Below are positions 10,191-20,339 of a DNA stretch of 64,000 nucleotides, piece after piece. This stretch comes from Thiogranum sp. (lineage in GTDB: Bacteria; Pseudomonadota; Gammaproteobacteria; DSM-19610). Position numbers and translations under genes: made by a program. A model generated the notes under the pieces. That model ran no database searches, was not told the origin of the DNA, and worked only from the letters and a program-made list of their open reading frames with translations. Each line of letters opens with the position of its first letter. The first letter of the stretch is position 1. The stretch covers positions 1-64,000 of the forward strand of contig JASBSN010000043.1 of NCBI GenBank assembly GCA_030148915.1. Reading direction: 5' to 3'.

Positions 10191-11156
10191 TTACGGTTTG
10201 CGCAGTGGCAGTTCCACGCACATCAGGTCTTCGGCCACGGTTGGCTTGCCGCCGTAGGTTTTACCGATCTGCGCCAGGCTTTCTTCCAGTACGCTTTCGC
10301 TGCGCGGCATGATATGACTCAGCAACAGGCGCCGTACGTTTGCCTGTTCGGCCAGTTGGGCAATCTCTGTCGGACGGGCGTGCAGCTTGGCGGCGACTTT
10401 GTCGGCGTTTTCGCCCACCGCGTGGTCCATCACCAGCAGGTCGGCGTCGGCGATCATTTTGCCGAATTGCGGGTTATCCCCGTTCTGATCGCCGCTGAAA
10501 GCGATGCGTCGACCGTCGACTTCCACCAGGTAAGCCAGCGCGGGTACCGGGCCGTGAACGACGCCAACCGCTGAAACGACCAAATGCTTGGTCTCCAGGA
10601 CTTTTACCGCTTTGCGATTGTCGGCGTCGGTTTCGTACAGGGTGGTCTTGAAATAGCCCTTGGTTCCCGACAGGTAACCGGAGAGGTAGCGGAAAGCACC
10701 CTGTCCGGGGCCGATGAGTTGTTGCATGAATTCGGTCAGGCCGGGAAACTCGAGGTTACCGGAGGGGCCGATAAGCGGCAGCGCTTGTTGGCGGTCGCCA
10801 AACCAGGCACTTTTCAGATACGCGGGCAATTCCACCGCGTGGTCCACGTGCAGATGTGTCAGGGCGATGGCTTCAAGATCGGCGATAGATGCCCCCGCAC
10901 TACCAAAGCGCGCGAACGTTCCGCCGCCGGCATCCACCAGCAGTCGGGCTTTGCCATCTACCCAGATCAGATAACCGGAGCTGGCGCGCCGCGGGTTGGC
11001 GATCGGACCGCCCGATCCCAATACCTGCACACTGACCTGACCGGTGCACACCGCTTCGCCGCTGATCGGCAGCGTGGCGCTGACGATGAGCAGCAGCCAG
11101 CTGAGAAAGTGGCCTGGCCGGCGCACAGCGCAGATACTCAAGTTGGATTGCGGCAT
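10191..11156 (-). CDS. MBL-fold metallo-hydrolase, predicted exported
   Basis: LTHLHVDHAVELPAY metal site, FSGDQNGDN, LLLSHIMPR; signal-peptide-like start MPQSNLSICAVRRPGHFLSWLLLIVSATLPISGEA. Confidence 0.85.
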   Translation of the reverse strand: MPQSNLSICAVRRPGHFLSWLLLIVSATLPISGEAVCTGQVSVQVLGSGGPIANPRRASSGYLIWVDGKARLLVDAGGGTFARFGSAGASIADLEAIALTHLHVDHAVELPAYLKSAWFGDRQQALPLIGPSGNLEFPGLTEFMQQLIGPGQGAFRYLSGYLSGTKGYFKTTLYETDADNRKAVKVLETKHLVVSAVGVVHGPVPALAYLVEVDGRRIAFSGDQNGDNPQFGKMIADADLLVMDHAVGENADKVAAKLHARPTEIAQLAEQANVRRLLLSHIMPRSESVLEESLAQIGKTYGGKPTVAEDLMCVELPLRKP

Positions 11157-11345
11157 AACGGTTTCCTGGTTGACCCGGGGAGACGAATTTTTCGCACTTT
11201 GCTGCGAGGGAGCTGGAGCGTCATTCACATTTGATAATGTTAGGTTAAGGCCGCAACTGAGGGCGCGGCGTCTGTGTGGTAGGCTAGCGGCTGACGCCGC
11301 GGGGCTCAGGCCCGGCGGAGGCTTGACACTTCGAGGAGAAAGAGC

Positions 11346-11831
11346 ATGACACAATGCGTGCGCAACGTCTTGGTCGCGTTAGTTGGGGTAATCTGGATGG
11401 CCGGCGCCGGCGCCGACAATGCCACCCCCTGGGGCAGGGCCTCGCTGGAGGCGATAGACTATAAGCCGGAGAAAGTCGTTTATGATGTGGCGGTCAACAG
11501 TGTCGAGGCGCTCTCGGGGGTACTCGACCGAGTCAGCTACCTGAACAACATCTATGAGGCTGACCCTTTCGAGGCCTCGATAGTGCTGGTGTTGCACGGC
11601 AATGAAATTCCCTTTTTCAGTGTAAAAAACACCGACCGATACCGCGCATTGATGCAGCGCGCACAGAGTCTTACCCAGTCGGGTCCGATAGAGTTCCGCA
11701 TGTGCCGGGTCGCGGCCAAGGCTCACGGGTTGGAGCCCGAGGATATCCACGGTTTTGTCAAGGTCGTGCCGATGGCTGACGCAGAGATCGTCCGTCTGCA
11801 ACGGGAGCAGGGTTATGCCTACATGCGTTAA
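11346..11831 (+). CDS. DsrE family protein, predicted periplasmic
   Basis: Signal peptide plus KVVYDVAVNSVEALSGVLDRVSYLNNIYEADPFEASIVLVLHGNEIPFF and MCRVAAKAHGL, typical of exported DsrE-like proteins. Confidence 0.8.
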   Translation: MTQCVRNVLVALVGVIWMAGAGADNATPWGRASLEAIDYKPEKVVYDVAVNSVEALSGVLDRVSYLNNIYEADPFEASIVLVLHGNEIPFFSVKNTDRYRALMQRAQSLTQSGPIEFRMCRVAAKAHGLEPEDIHGFVKVVPMADAEIVRLQREQGYAYMR

Positions 11832-12840
11832 ACGTCTCGCCCGATGCGTGGGAATGGTGGTGATGCTCGTTTCGGCTACTCCGACGGCGTGGGCGGGCGA
11901 GGGCGTAGCGACGCCCTATGGACCGGTAAGCCTGCCTTTCGAGCTGCACAAAGTGCCCAAGGTTCCGGTGTATTACGTGGTCGGTCTGTCCGGGGTGCCC
12001 GGTGCGGACAACGAGGGGCATACGTCGAACGCAGGTTTTGTCGTCACCGAGGGCGGCGTGGTGGTGTTCGATGCGCTGGGTACTCCGGCGCTGGGTTACC
12101 GGTTGTTACAACGTATCCGTGAGGTCACCGACAAGCCGGTTGAGCGCATTGTCATCAGTCATTATCATGCCGACCATGTCTACGGCCTGCAGGCGTTCAA
12201 GGATCACGCCGGCAACCCGCCGGTCTGGGCCCAGCGACTGACCCTGGGCTACGTCGGTGGCAGCAGGGCAACCCAGGGTGAAGACTCGGAGCGCCGGCTG
12301 GCACAGCGGCGCGAGGCGCTGTTCCCCTGGGTGGACGAAAACACCCGCGTCGTGCCACCGGATCGGACTTTCGACGACGGCGCCAGTTTCCAGGTAGGTG
12401 GCATCACCTTTGAGCTCAAGCATCTGGGGCCGGCGCACGCGCCGGGAGACAGCATCATGCTGGTAAAGGATTACGGCGTGTTGTTCAGCGGAGACGTCAT
12501 TTACAAAGGTCGGGTGCCGTTTCTCGACAGTCCGCAGACCGACATCGACCGCTGGTTGCAGGGCTTGGACTATCTGCTGAAGCTGAAACCGCAACCGACC
12601 TATATTATACCCGGGCACGGCTCGGCGTCGCGCGACATGGGCGAAGCGATCGCCGCCACTCGGGATTATATCGACTATGTGCGGGCGGCGATGTCCAAGG
12701 CAGTGGCTGAATTCGTGCCCTTCGACGAAGCCTACGAGGCGACCGACTGGTCGAAGTACCGAAATCTTCCGGCCTTCGATGCCAGTAACCGCGGCAATGC
12801 CTACCGTATCTATCTTGAATCGGAGGCCAAGTCATTCTAG
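11815..12840 (+). CDS. MBL-fold metallo-hydrolase, predicted periplasmic (SoxH/quinoprotein-relay hydrolase-like)
   Basis: VISHYHADHVYGLQAF, HAPGDSIMLV, LFSGDVIYKGRVPF, IIPGHGSASRD; signal peptide ending AWAGE; overlaps the DsrE gene end. Confidence 0.85.
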   Translation: MPTCVKRLARCVGMVVMLVSATPTAWAGEGVATPYGPVSLPFELHKVPKVPVYYVVGLSGVPGADNEGHTSNAGFVVTEGGVVVFDALGTPALGYRLLQRIREVTDKPVERIVISHYHADHVYGLQAFKDHAGNPPVWAQRLTLGYVGGSRATQGEDSERRLAQRREALFPWVDENTRVVPPDRTFDDGASFQVGGITFELKHLGPAHAPGDSIMLVKDYGVLFSGDVIYKGRVPFLDSPQTDIDRWLQGLDYLLKLKPQPTYIIPGHGSASRDMGEAIAATRDYIDYVRAAMSKAVAEFVPFDEAYEATDWSKYRNLPAFDASNRGNAYRIYLESEAKSF

Positions 12841-12893
12841 GGAAAGCCTGCGCCGGAATGACAAAAAGGGAATTAATCAGCAATTCCTTAAGT
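12837..12893. repeat. Partial/deleted copy of the 633-755 MITE family
   Basis: tagggaaagcctgcgccggaatgacaaaaagggaattaatcagcaattccttaag matches the right half of the 633-755 element. Confidence 0.7.
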
Positions 12894-13017
12894 CTATAAC
12901 CGTCAATCCGGCCCGCCAGTCCCGTGCTGGTGTCTCACCACCTGCCCCCTGTCGTTGCCCGCCTGATGCGGATCGACGGTTGCTCCAGTCAGGCCTGACT
13001 GACCGTCGCCCGGCGAT

Positions 13018-14217
13018 TTATTCCGCGCGCAGTGCTTCGACCGGATCCAGACGGGCGGCGCGTTGTGCCGGCAACACGCCGGCGGCTAAGCCGATCAGCA
13101 CGGCGAGGCTCTCCGCCATGACGACAAATATCCACGGTGTGTGCACCGGTAAAGCGGGCACTGCCAGATGCAGCAGGCCGGCGATGCCTACACCCAGCAC
13201 CAGACCGGCAATGCCGCCGGCCGCGGCGAGCACCACCGCTTCACCCAGGAACAGGGCCAGTACTTGGTTGCGGCGTGCGCCCAGGGCGCGGATGAGGCCA
13301 ATTTCCGCAGTGCGTTCGTTCACCGAAATGGTCATGATGGTGACGATACCGATGGCGCCGACCAACAGCGAGATGCCGCCGATAGCGCCCACCGCGAACG
13401 TAAGAATATTAAGGATTGAACCGAGCACCTCCAGCATCTGTTCCTGGGTGGTCACCGTATAGTCTTCGCGACCGTGACGATTGACAAGCAGTTTGTGGAT
13501 GCCTTTGACCACCTTCTCGGCACTGATCCCCTCTGTGTAAAGCAGATCGATCTCGAACAGTGAATCACGATTGAACAGTTCCATACCGCGTGCGGCGGGT
13601 ATATACACGGTATCGTCCAGGTCAAAACCCAACACCGAGCCTTTCGCCTCCATGACCCCGATAATCCGATAACGGCTGCCGCCGATACCCAGGCGTTGTC
13701 CCAAGGGGTTTTCGGTGCCGAACAGTTCATGGCGCAATTTGCTGCCGAGTACGGCGAAGGCGCGCGGCGCGGTGGGATCGTCCGCCGGCAGGAAACGCCC
13801 GGATGTGACCTTCATGCTGAACGCTTCGGGCATCTGCGCGCCGACGCCGTAGACGGTGGTGCGCCGTCGCCGGTTGCCGGCTTCCACTTCGGCGTTACCC
13901 TGCACCAACGGTACCACGGCCCGGGCGAACGGTAGGCGCTTCAGGGCTTCGGCGTCCTCGATGGTCAGCGGTCTTACCGTGCCGAACACGCCGGTGGAGG
14001 TGCCGTGGGTGCTGGTTTTGCCTGGGTTTATGCCGACAATGGTGGTGCCGAATTGGGTGAATTCCGAGAGCACGAACTGGTGAATGCCCTCGCCAATGGA
14101 CGTCAGCAGCATCACCGCGGCGATGCCGACGGCGATGCCGAGCATGGTGAGAAAATTGCGCAGGCGGTGGGCACTCAGCGAACTGGCGGTGAGGCGCAGA
14201 AAATCACGGCTCAACAT
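13018..14217 (-). CDS. MacB-like ABC transporter permease
   Basis: FLTMLGIAVGIAAVMLLTSIGEG and C-term ERTAEIGLIRALGARRNQVLALFLGEA FtsX-like domain. Confidence 0.9.
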   Translation of the reverse strand: MLSRDFLRLTASSLSAHRLRNFLTMLGIAVGIAAVMLLTSIGEGIHQFVLSEFTQFGTTIVGINPGKTSTHGTSTGVFGTVRPLTIEDAEALKRLPFARAVVPLVQGNAEVEAGNRRRRTTVYGVGAQMPEAFSMKVTSGRFLPADDPTAPRAFAVLGSKLRHELFGTENPLGQRLGIGGSRYRIIGVMEAKGSVLGFDLDDTVYIPAARGMELFNRDSLFEIDLLYTEGISAEKVVKGIHKLLVNRHGREDYTVTTQEQMLEVLGSILNILTFAVGAIGGISLLVGAIGIVTIMTISVNERTAEIGLIRALGARRNQVLALFLGEAVVLAAAGGIAGLVLGVGIAGLLHLAVPALPVHTPWIFVVMAESLAVLIGLAAGVLPAQRAARLDPVEALRAE

Positions 14218-14220
14218 AAC

Positions 14221-15425
14221 TCACCGGCGCGCTAGCGCCAACACCGGGTCGAGCCGCGCGGCGCGCCTTGCCGGCAGCAGGCTGAACAACAGACCGGTGC
14301 TCAGCGCCACCAGTACGGCGCTCAGCGCAGCCCATAGCGGCGCGTGCGCGGGAAGTACCGGAAAGGCGTAGCGGATCAGCGCACTGGCGCCTTCGCCCAG
14401 CAGCAGTCCGCTGCCGGCGCCAAGAGCGGACAACAATAACGCTTCGGCCATGATCAGGGTGACGATCTGTCGTGGCGCGGCGCCCAGTGCTTTTAGCAGA
14501 CCGATTTCGGCGGTCCGTTGGGAGACAGCCACCAGCATCACGTTCATGATGAGGATCCCGGCCACCATCAGGCTGATCGCGGCAATGCCGCCGACGGCAT
14601 AAGTCAGCGCGGAAAAGATCCGGTCGAAGGTGGCGAGCACGGCGTCTTGGGTAATCACGGTGACATCTCTTTCGCCCTGATGGCGTTCCTGCAGGGTATC
14701 GACGATGAACTGCTTGACCGACGGGATGGATTCGCGTGACTTGGCCTCAACCAGAATGCGAAACAGCGACGGCGTATTGAACAACTGCTGCGCCGAGGCC
14801 ACCGGGATCATCACCGTTTCCTGTACATCGACGCCGATCGATCGTCCCTCCGAGCGCATCACGCCGATGACCCGGAAGCGCCGGTCGCCGATGCGCAGCC
14901 ATTCACCGACCGCCCGTGTGGCACCAAAGAGTTCGCGACGAATAAGGCCGCCGATGACACATACCGGTGTGGCCAGATCCATATCCGTGGCCGGCAGAAA
15001 CTTACCCTGCGAGAGTTTCCAGTGGCGGATCGCCAGCATCTGCGCGTTGGTGCCGATGACTGTCACCTCGCGTTGTCGGCCGCGCCAGCGGATATCCGCG
15101 GAGCCGACGTTCAGGGGTGCAATCCGCCGCACGCTGTAACTGCGCCTGAGCGCCAGCGCGTCGTCGAGTGTCAGATCCCGCGGCGTTTCGCCCATCATCG
15201 TGGTGGGGTTGGCCCCGGCGGTCTCCGATCGTCCCGGCAGTACGATCAGCAGATTGGTGCCGAGCGAGGAGAACTGGTCGGTAACATAGCGGCGTGCACC
15301 TTCGCCGAGTGAGGTTAGCACTACCACCGCGGCCACGCCGATGGCCATGGCCAGCAGCATCAGCAGCGTGCGGGTGGGGTAGCCGCGCAACGCGCCCCAG
15401 GCAAAGCTCGACACATCGCGGCCGT

Positions 15426-15429
<4 letters not shown>
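14221..15429 (-). CDS. MacB-like ABC transporter permease
   Basis: LLMLLAMAIGVAAVVVLTSLGEGARRYV; ISLMVAGILIMNVMLVAVSQRTAEIGLLKALGAAPRQI. Confidence 0.9.
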
Positions 15430-16092
<663 letters not shown>

Positions 16093-16100
<8 letters not shown>

Positions 16101-17256
16101 CGTCGGCGGCGGTCGGATCCAGTTCGGCGTGCGCCCCGTCGACCACGCCGTCGCGATCAACCGAAACCACCACCTTGTCACCGGCCTCGAGACCGCCGCG
16201 CACTTCCGTGTAGGCCCAGTTGCTCAGACCGGTTTTGATGCGCCGCTCCCGCAACACGCCCGCGCTGGAGAAGAGCATGACTTTGTCGCCTTCCAATACC
16301 GCCTCGGTGGGCACGCGCACCACGTCGTCGCGTTGCTCGAGGATGACCGAGATATCGGTGCTGTAACCGGGCAGCATGCCGCGGGTATCCTCGGGATTGG
16401 CGAAGGCCACCTCCACGTCCACGGTGCGCGCCTGTTTTTCCCGGTCCAGTACATAGGGCGCGACCCGCCGGACGTTGCCGGCAAAGCGCCGCTGCGGAAA
16501 AGCATCCAGAGAAATAGTCGCCGGCATACCGACGCGAATACGGGGCGCGTCCACTTCGTCGATGGGCGCCGAGGCATACAAGCAGGTGATGTCGACCAGA
16601 TCGACCGCCGGCGGAGTGGGGATGCCGACCGGTGAGGGCGTGACGAATTCGCCGACTTCGCCGTTGATCTCGGCGACAGTGCCGGCAAAGGGCGCGGTCA
16701 GGCGAGTGCGTTGCAGCGTGGCGCGAGCCACATCGAGCTGCGACCGGCTGACCGAGGTGCGGGCGCGGGCAGCCTCGCAGGCCGCCGCCTGGGCGCTGGC
16801 ATCGCCCTCGGCTTTGTCGGCGGCCTCTTCGGTGGTCAGGCCTTTTTTGCGCAGGGTATGTGAACGCTCGGCCTCGCGTGCGGCCACATCGGCCAGTACG
16901 CAGGCCTGGCGGGCAAGCGCTGCGGTGGCTTTGGCTTCGCTGCCCGCCAGCGCCACTTGCGCGCGCAGATCGTCGTTCCACAATTCCAGCAGCAACTGAC
17001 CGCGCTTTACTTGCTCGCCGACGGCCACCGGCAGCCGCGCGATCTGACCGCCGGTGGCCGGCGACAGGCCGGCGCGGCTGCAGGCTTTGACGGTGCCGGC
17101 ACGGGTGTTGGCGGTGGTGTCCTGGACACCACCGCGATCGACGGTTTTGACCACTACCGCCACCGGCCTGGGGCGTTGCAGCCAGACGATCAGGGCGATA
17201 AGGACGAGCGCTGCGACGATGCCGTAGCCGAGCAGTTTGAGGCGCTTGGCAGCCAT
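16093..17256 (-). CDS. Efflux RND/MacA-like periplasmic adaptor subunit
   Basis: N-terminal TM; lipoyl/HlyD-like GGQIARLPVAVGEQVKRGQLLLEL and TAPFAGTVAEINGEVGEFV. Confidence 0.88.
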
Positions 17257-17352
17257 AGTTAGGGTTCCGTAAATCCCGTGAGATACCTGCTGATGGTACC
17301 GAGTACCTTACCAGAAAGCATGCGCGGCGCTCACATGCGATATACTCGCAGC

Positions 17353-18837
17353 ATGACCCACGCCACCCTGCTCAGTGATCTGATCGATCTTACCACCGCC
17401 CTCAAAACTGACAACGCCACCGACCTGGAGCAGCGCAAACAGCGCGATCGCGCCATTGGCAAAACCTTGCAGGCACAGCGCAAGCACCCGGCGCGGCAAC
17501 TACGCGGCTGGCTCGAACGGGTTGAGATCCGCGGCTGGCAGCGGCGCGGTCAGGCCGGCGTACAGCTCTATCATGTGCTCGGCGTAGTGCTCGCTGTCGC
17601 CGGTCTGAGCGCCGGCTGGGGGCTGGCCGGCGCGCTGTTGCATTACACCGGCGCAACGCCGATCAACGTCTTCCATGCGCTGGGTGTGTTGGTGCTGGCG
17701 CAGATCGCGCTGCTGGTCCTCTGGGCGTTGAGCATGTTGCCGGTGACGTTGCCGTGGTTCGCCGGTCTGCGTTCGGCGTTGGGGTTTCTCCACCCCGGGC
17801 GTCTGGCGCGATGGATTGCCGGCCGGTTCCCGCAACGCGGCGGCTCGGCATTGGAAGTTGTCTGGCATGGCGACAACCTGATGGTAACGGCGCCGGCGGC
17901 GCGGTGGTTGTTGTCGTTCTGGTCGCAGCTGTTTTCTTTCTGGTTCAATCTCGGCGTGCTGGCGGCGGTATTTTATCTGATTGCGTTTTCCGATCTCGCC
18001 TTTGCCTGGAGTACCACGCTGAAGCTGAGCGATGCTGATTTTCACGGCCTGCTGAGAGTGCTGTCGTGGCCCTGGCACAATCTGGTTCCGGCAGCGGTGC
18101 CGAGTCGCGAACTGGTCGAGGCCAGCCGTTACTACCGGCTGGACGCCGGCCCGCTTGGCGGCGGGGCGAAGCTCTCCGGCGCGCAGCTCGGCGGCTGGTG
18201 GCCGTTTCTGGTTGCCGCGGTGGTGTGTTACGGGCTGGTGCCGCGGCTACTGACCCTGCTGATTTCGTGGCAACGGACCCGCCACCATCTGGCCCGGGCG
18301 CTGCCGCGCCTGCCCGGGGCGCCGGAGTTACTGGCGCGACTGAATTCACCGCTGGTGACCACAGCGGCCGGCGGCGCGCAAGAGCGTGCAGCGGTAAGGC
18401 CCGTGGCGCCGGAAGAGGCCGGGCCAAGGAGCGCTCTGGCGCCTGTTCCTTGCACCATCGTTGGCTGGTCCGATACGCTCGACCATCGCGCTGCGCTCGG
18501 CGGCGGATTACAAGCTCTGGGGATACAGCCGCGTGACTGGTTGAGCGCCGGCGGGGGTCGGTCGACGCAGCAGGATCGCGAGACGGTGGCGGCGCTGTGT
18601 CAGCACGCCGCCGAGGGTGTGGCGGTGGTGACCAAAGCCTGGGAACCGCCGCTCCTGGAATTTCTGGATTTTCTCCAGGCGCTGCGCGCCCAGTGCACTC
18701 GGCACCAGCCGATCCTGGTGTTGCTGTGGGGCGCTGGCGATGGAGTGTCGCGCGCGCAAAGCGATACCTGGCGCCAGACCTTGCGCCAGCTTAAGGATCC
18801 CGACTTGCACCTGGAAGTCCTCGGAGCGGCGCGATGA
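17353..18837 (+). CDS. DUF2868 domain-containing membrane protein
   Basis: Multi-TM protein upstream of and overlapping a GTPase with DUF3482; LVEASRYYRLD and domain order typical of DUF2868; start uncertain (17278/17335/17353). Confidence 0.75.
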   Translation: MTHATLLSDLIDLTTALKTDNATDLEQRKQRDRAIGKTLQAQRKHPARQLRGWLERVEIRGWQRRGQAGVQLYHVLGVVLAVAGLSAGWGLAGALLHYTGATPINVFHALGVLVLAQIALLVLWALSMLPVTLPWFAGLRSALGFLHPGRLARWIAGRFPQRGGSALEVVWHGDNLMVTAPAARWLLSFWSQLFSFWFNLGVLAAVFYLIAFSDLAFAWSTTLKLSDADFHGLLRVLSWPWHNLVPAAVPSRELVEASRYYRLDAGPLGGGAKLSGAQLGGWWPFLVAAVVCYGLVPRLLTLLISWQRTRHHLARALPRLPGAPELLARLNSPLVTTAAGGAQERAAVRPVAPEEAGPRSALAPVPCTIVGWSDTLDHRAALGGGLQALGIQPRDWLSAGGGRSTQQDRETVAALCQHAAEGVAVVTKAWEPPLLEFLDFLQALRAQCTRHQPILVLLWGAGDGVSRAQSDTWRQTLRQLKDPDLHLEVLGAAR

Positions 18838-20228
18838 CACGGCCTGTCTTCGCGGTGGTCGGACACCCCAATAAAGGCAAGAGCAGCATTGTCGCGACCT
18901 TGGCAGGCGACGAAAGCGTGGCTATTTCCGCGTTACCCGGCACCACGGCCGCCGCGCGTGAGTACCCCATGGTGGTCGATGGCGAGACCTTGTACGTGCT
19001 CATTGACACGCCCGGGTTTCAGCGCGCGCGCGAAGCGCTGGAATGGATGCAGGCGCAGAGCGGTTCCAGCGTCGATCGCCCCGATATCGTGCGCCGTTTC
19101 GTCGAGCAGCACCGGCAGGACGAACGTTTTGCCGCCGAGTGCCGTCTGCTGGCGCCGCTGCTCGAGGGCGCGGGCATCCTCTATGTGGTCGACGGCTCGC
19201 GCCCCTTCGGCGATGAGTACGAGGCGGAAATGGAAATCCTGCGCTGGACCGGTCAGCCGAGCCTGGCGCTGATCAATATGATTGGCAGCGGCGACTACCG
19301 CGGGGAATGGCAAAAGGCGCTGGGACAGTTTTTCCGTATCGTGCGGGTGTTCAATGCCATGAACGCGGATTTCGATAAACGCGTTCAGCTGCTGCTGGCG
19401 TTCGGGCAACTGCGCGAAGACTGGCGCCCGGCGCTGGAGCGCGCGGTGCAGGCGCTGCAGGCCGAACAGGCGCTGCGCCGTTCGTTGGCGGCCCGCCTCA
19501 TTGCCGAATGCCTGGCCGCCATGATCGTGCACAGGCGCCGCCAAGCGGTGCCCGATACGGCGCCTGGCGAGCCATTGCGCGAGCAGTTGCGCGCCGCCTA
19601 CCGTCGGGATCTGGTGAGCATGGAAAACGACTGCCGTCGGCAAGTGGAGCAGGTGTACCACTACCGTCACCTGCAGCGCCAGGAGGCGCTGGTAGAGGTG
19701 CTCGACGCGGACCTGTTCGCCGCACAGACCTGGCGGCTGTTCGGATTGACGCGCCAGCAGTTGGTCGCCACCGGTGGGCTCGGCGGCGCCGCCGCGGGCG
19801 GGGTGGTCGACGTCGCCGTGGGCGGGCATTCGCTGTTGCTCGGCACCGGTATCGGCGCGCTCATCGGTGGGATTTCGGCCTGGGCGACGGCCGACCGGGT
19901 GGCCGATATCAAGCTGCTCGGAAGGCCACTGGGTGGTCAGGAGCTCAGCGTCGGCCCGATGCGCAACATAAACTTCCCTTACGTGGTACTGGGGCGCGCG
20001 CTGTGGCACCAGCGCATGGTGGAGGATCGTACCCACGCCAGCCGGGCGCCGCTGGAGATCGCCGCCGTACCGGGAGCGCTCCAGGTCGCCGGCCTGCAAC
20101 AACGTAAAAGTCTGGAAAAGATTTTCGCCGCGCTGCGCAAGCAGGCCGCCCTCGAACCGGCGTTGCTGGATCGACTGAGTGCCTCGATCGAAGGGCTGAT
20201 GCAAGCCGGCGATACCGCTCCGCCCTGA
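18834..20228 (+). CDS. GTPase / DUF3482 domain-containing protein
   Basis: GHPNKGKSSIVATLAGDESV G1, DTPGF G3; C-terminal GTGIGALIGGISAWATAD membrane-type segment; 4-bp overlap with the upstream gene. Confidence 0.85.
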   Translation: MTRPVFAVVGHPNKGKSSIVATLAGDESVAISALPGTTAAAREYPMVVDGETLYVLIDTPGFQRAREALEWMQAQSGSSVDRPDIVRRFVEQHRQDERFAAECRLLAPLLEGAGILYVVDGSRPFGDEYEAEMEILRWTGQPSLALINMIGSGDYRGEWQKALGQFFRIVRVFNAMNADFDKRVQLLLAFGQLREDWRPALERAVQALQAEQALRRSLAARLIAECLAAMIVHRRRQAVPDTAPGEPLREQLRAAYRRDLVSMENDCRRQVEQVYHYRHLQRQEALVEVLDADLFAAQTWRLFGLTRQQLVATGGLGGAAAGGVVDVAVGGHSLLLGTGIGALIGGISAWATADRVADIKLLGRPLGGQELSVGPMRNINFPYVVLGRALWHQRMVEDRTHASRAPLEIAAVPGALQVAGLQQRKSLEKIFAALRKQAALEPALLDRLSASIEGLMQAGDTAPP

Positions 20229-20339
20229 GTGCGGCCTAGTCAATTCATACTCGCTCAGCGATACAGTAGCGGGCGATATCGTGAGAGAATCGTCCCCACA
20301 CCGGTACGCCGATCACCTGGAAGCTAACAGTCGCCCCCT

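Noticed and set aside
18933-20243. 436-aa minus-strand ORF opposite the DUF3482 GTPase gene
   Set aside because: Antisense to a gene with clear G1/G3 motifs; low-complexity Arg/Gln/His-rich translation typical of GC-rich shadow ORFs.
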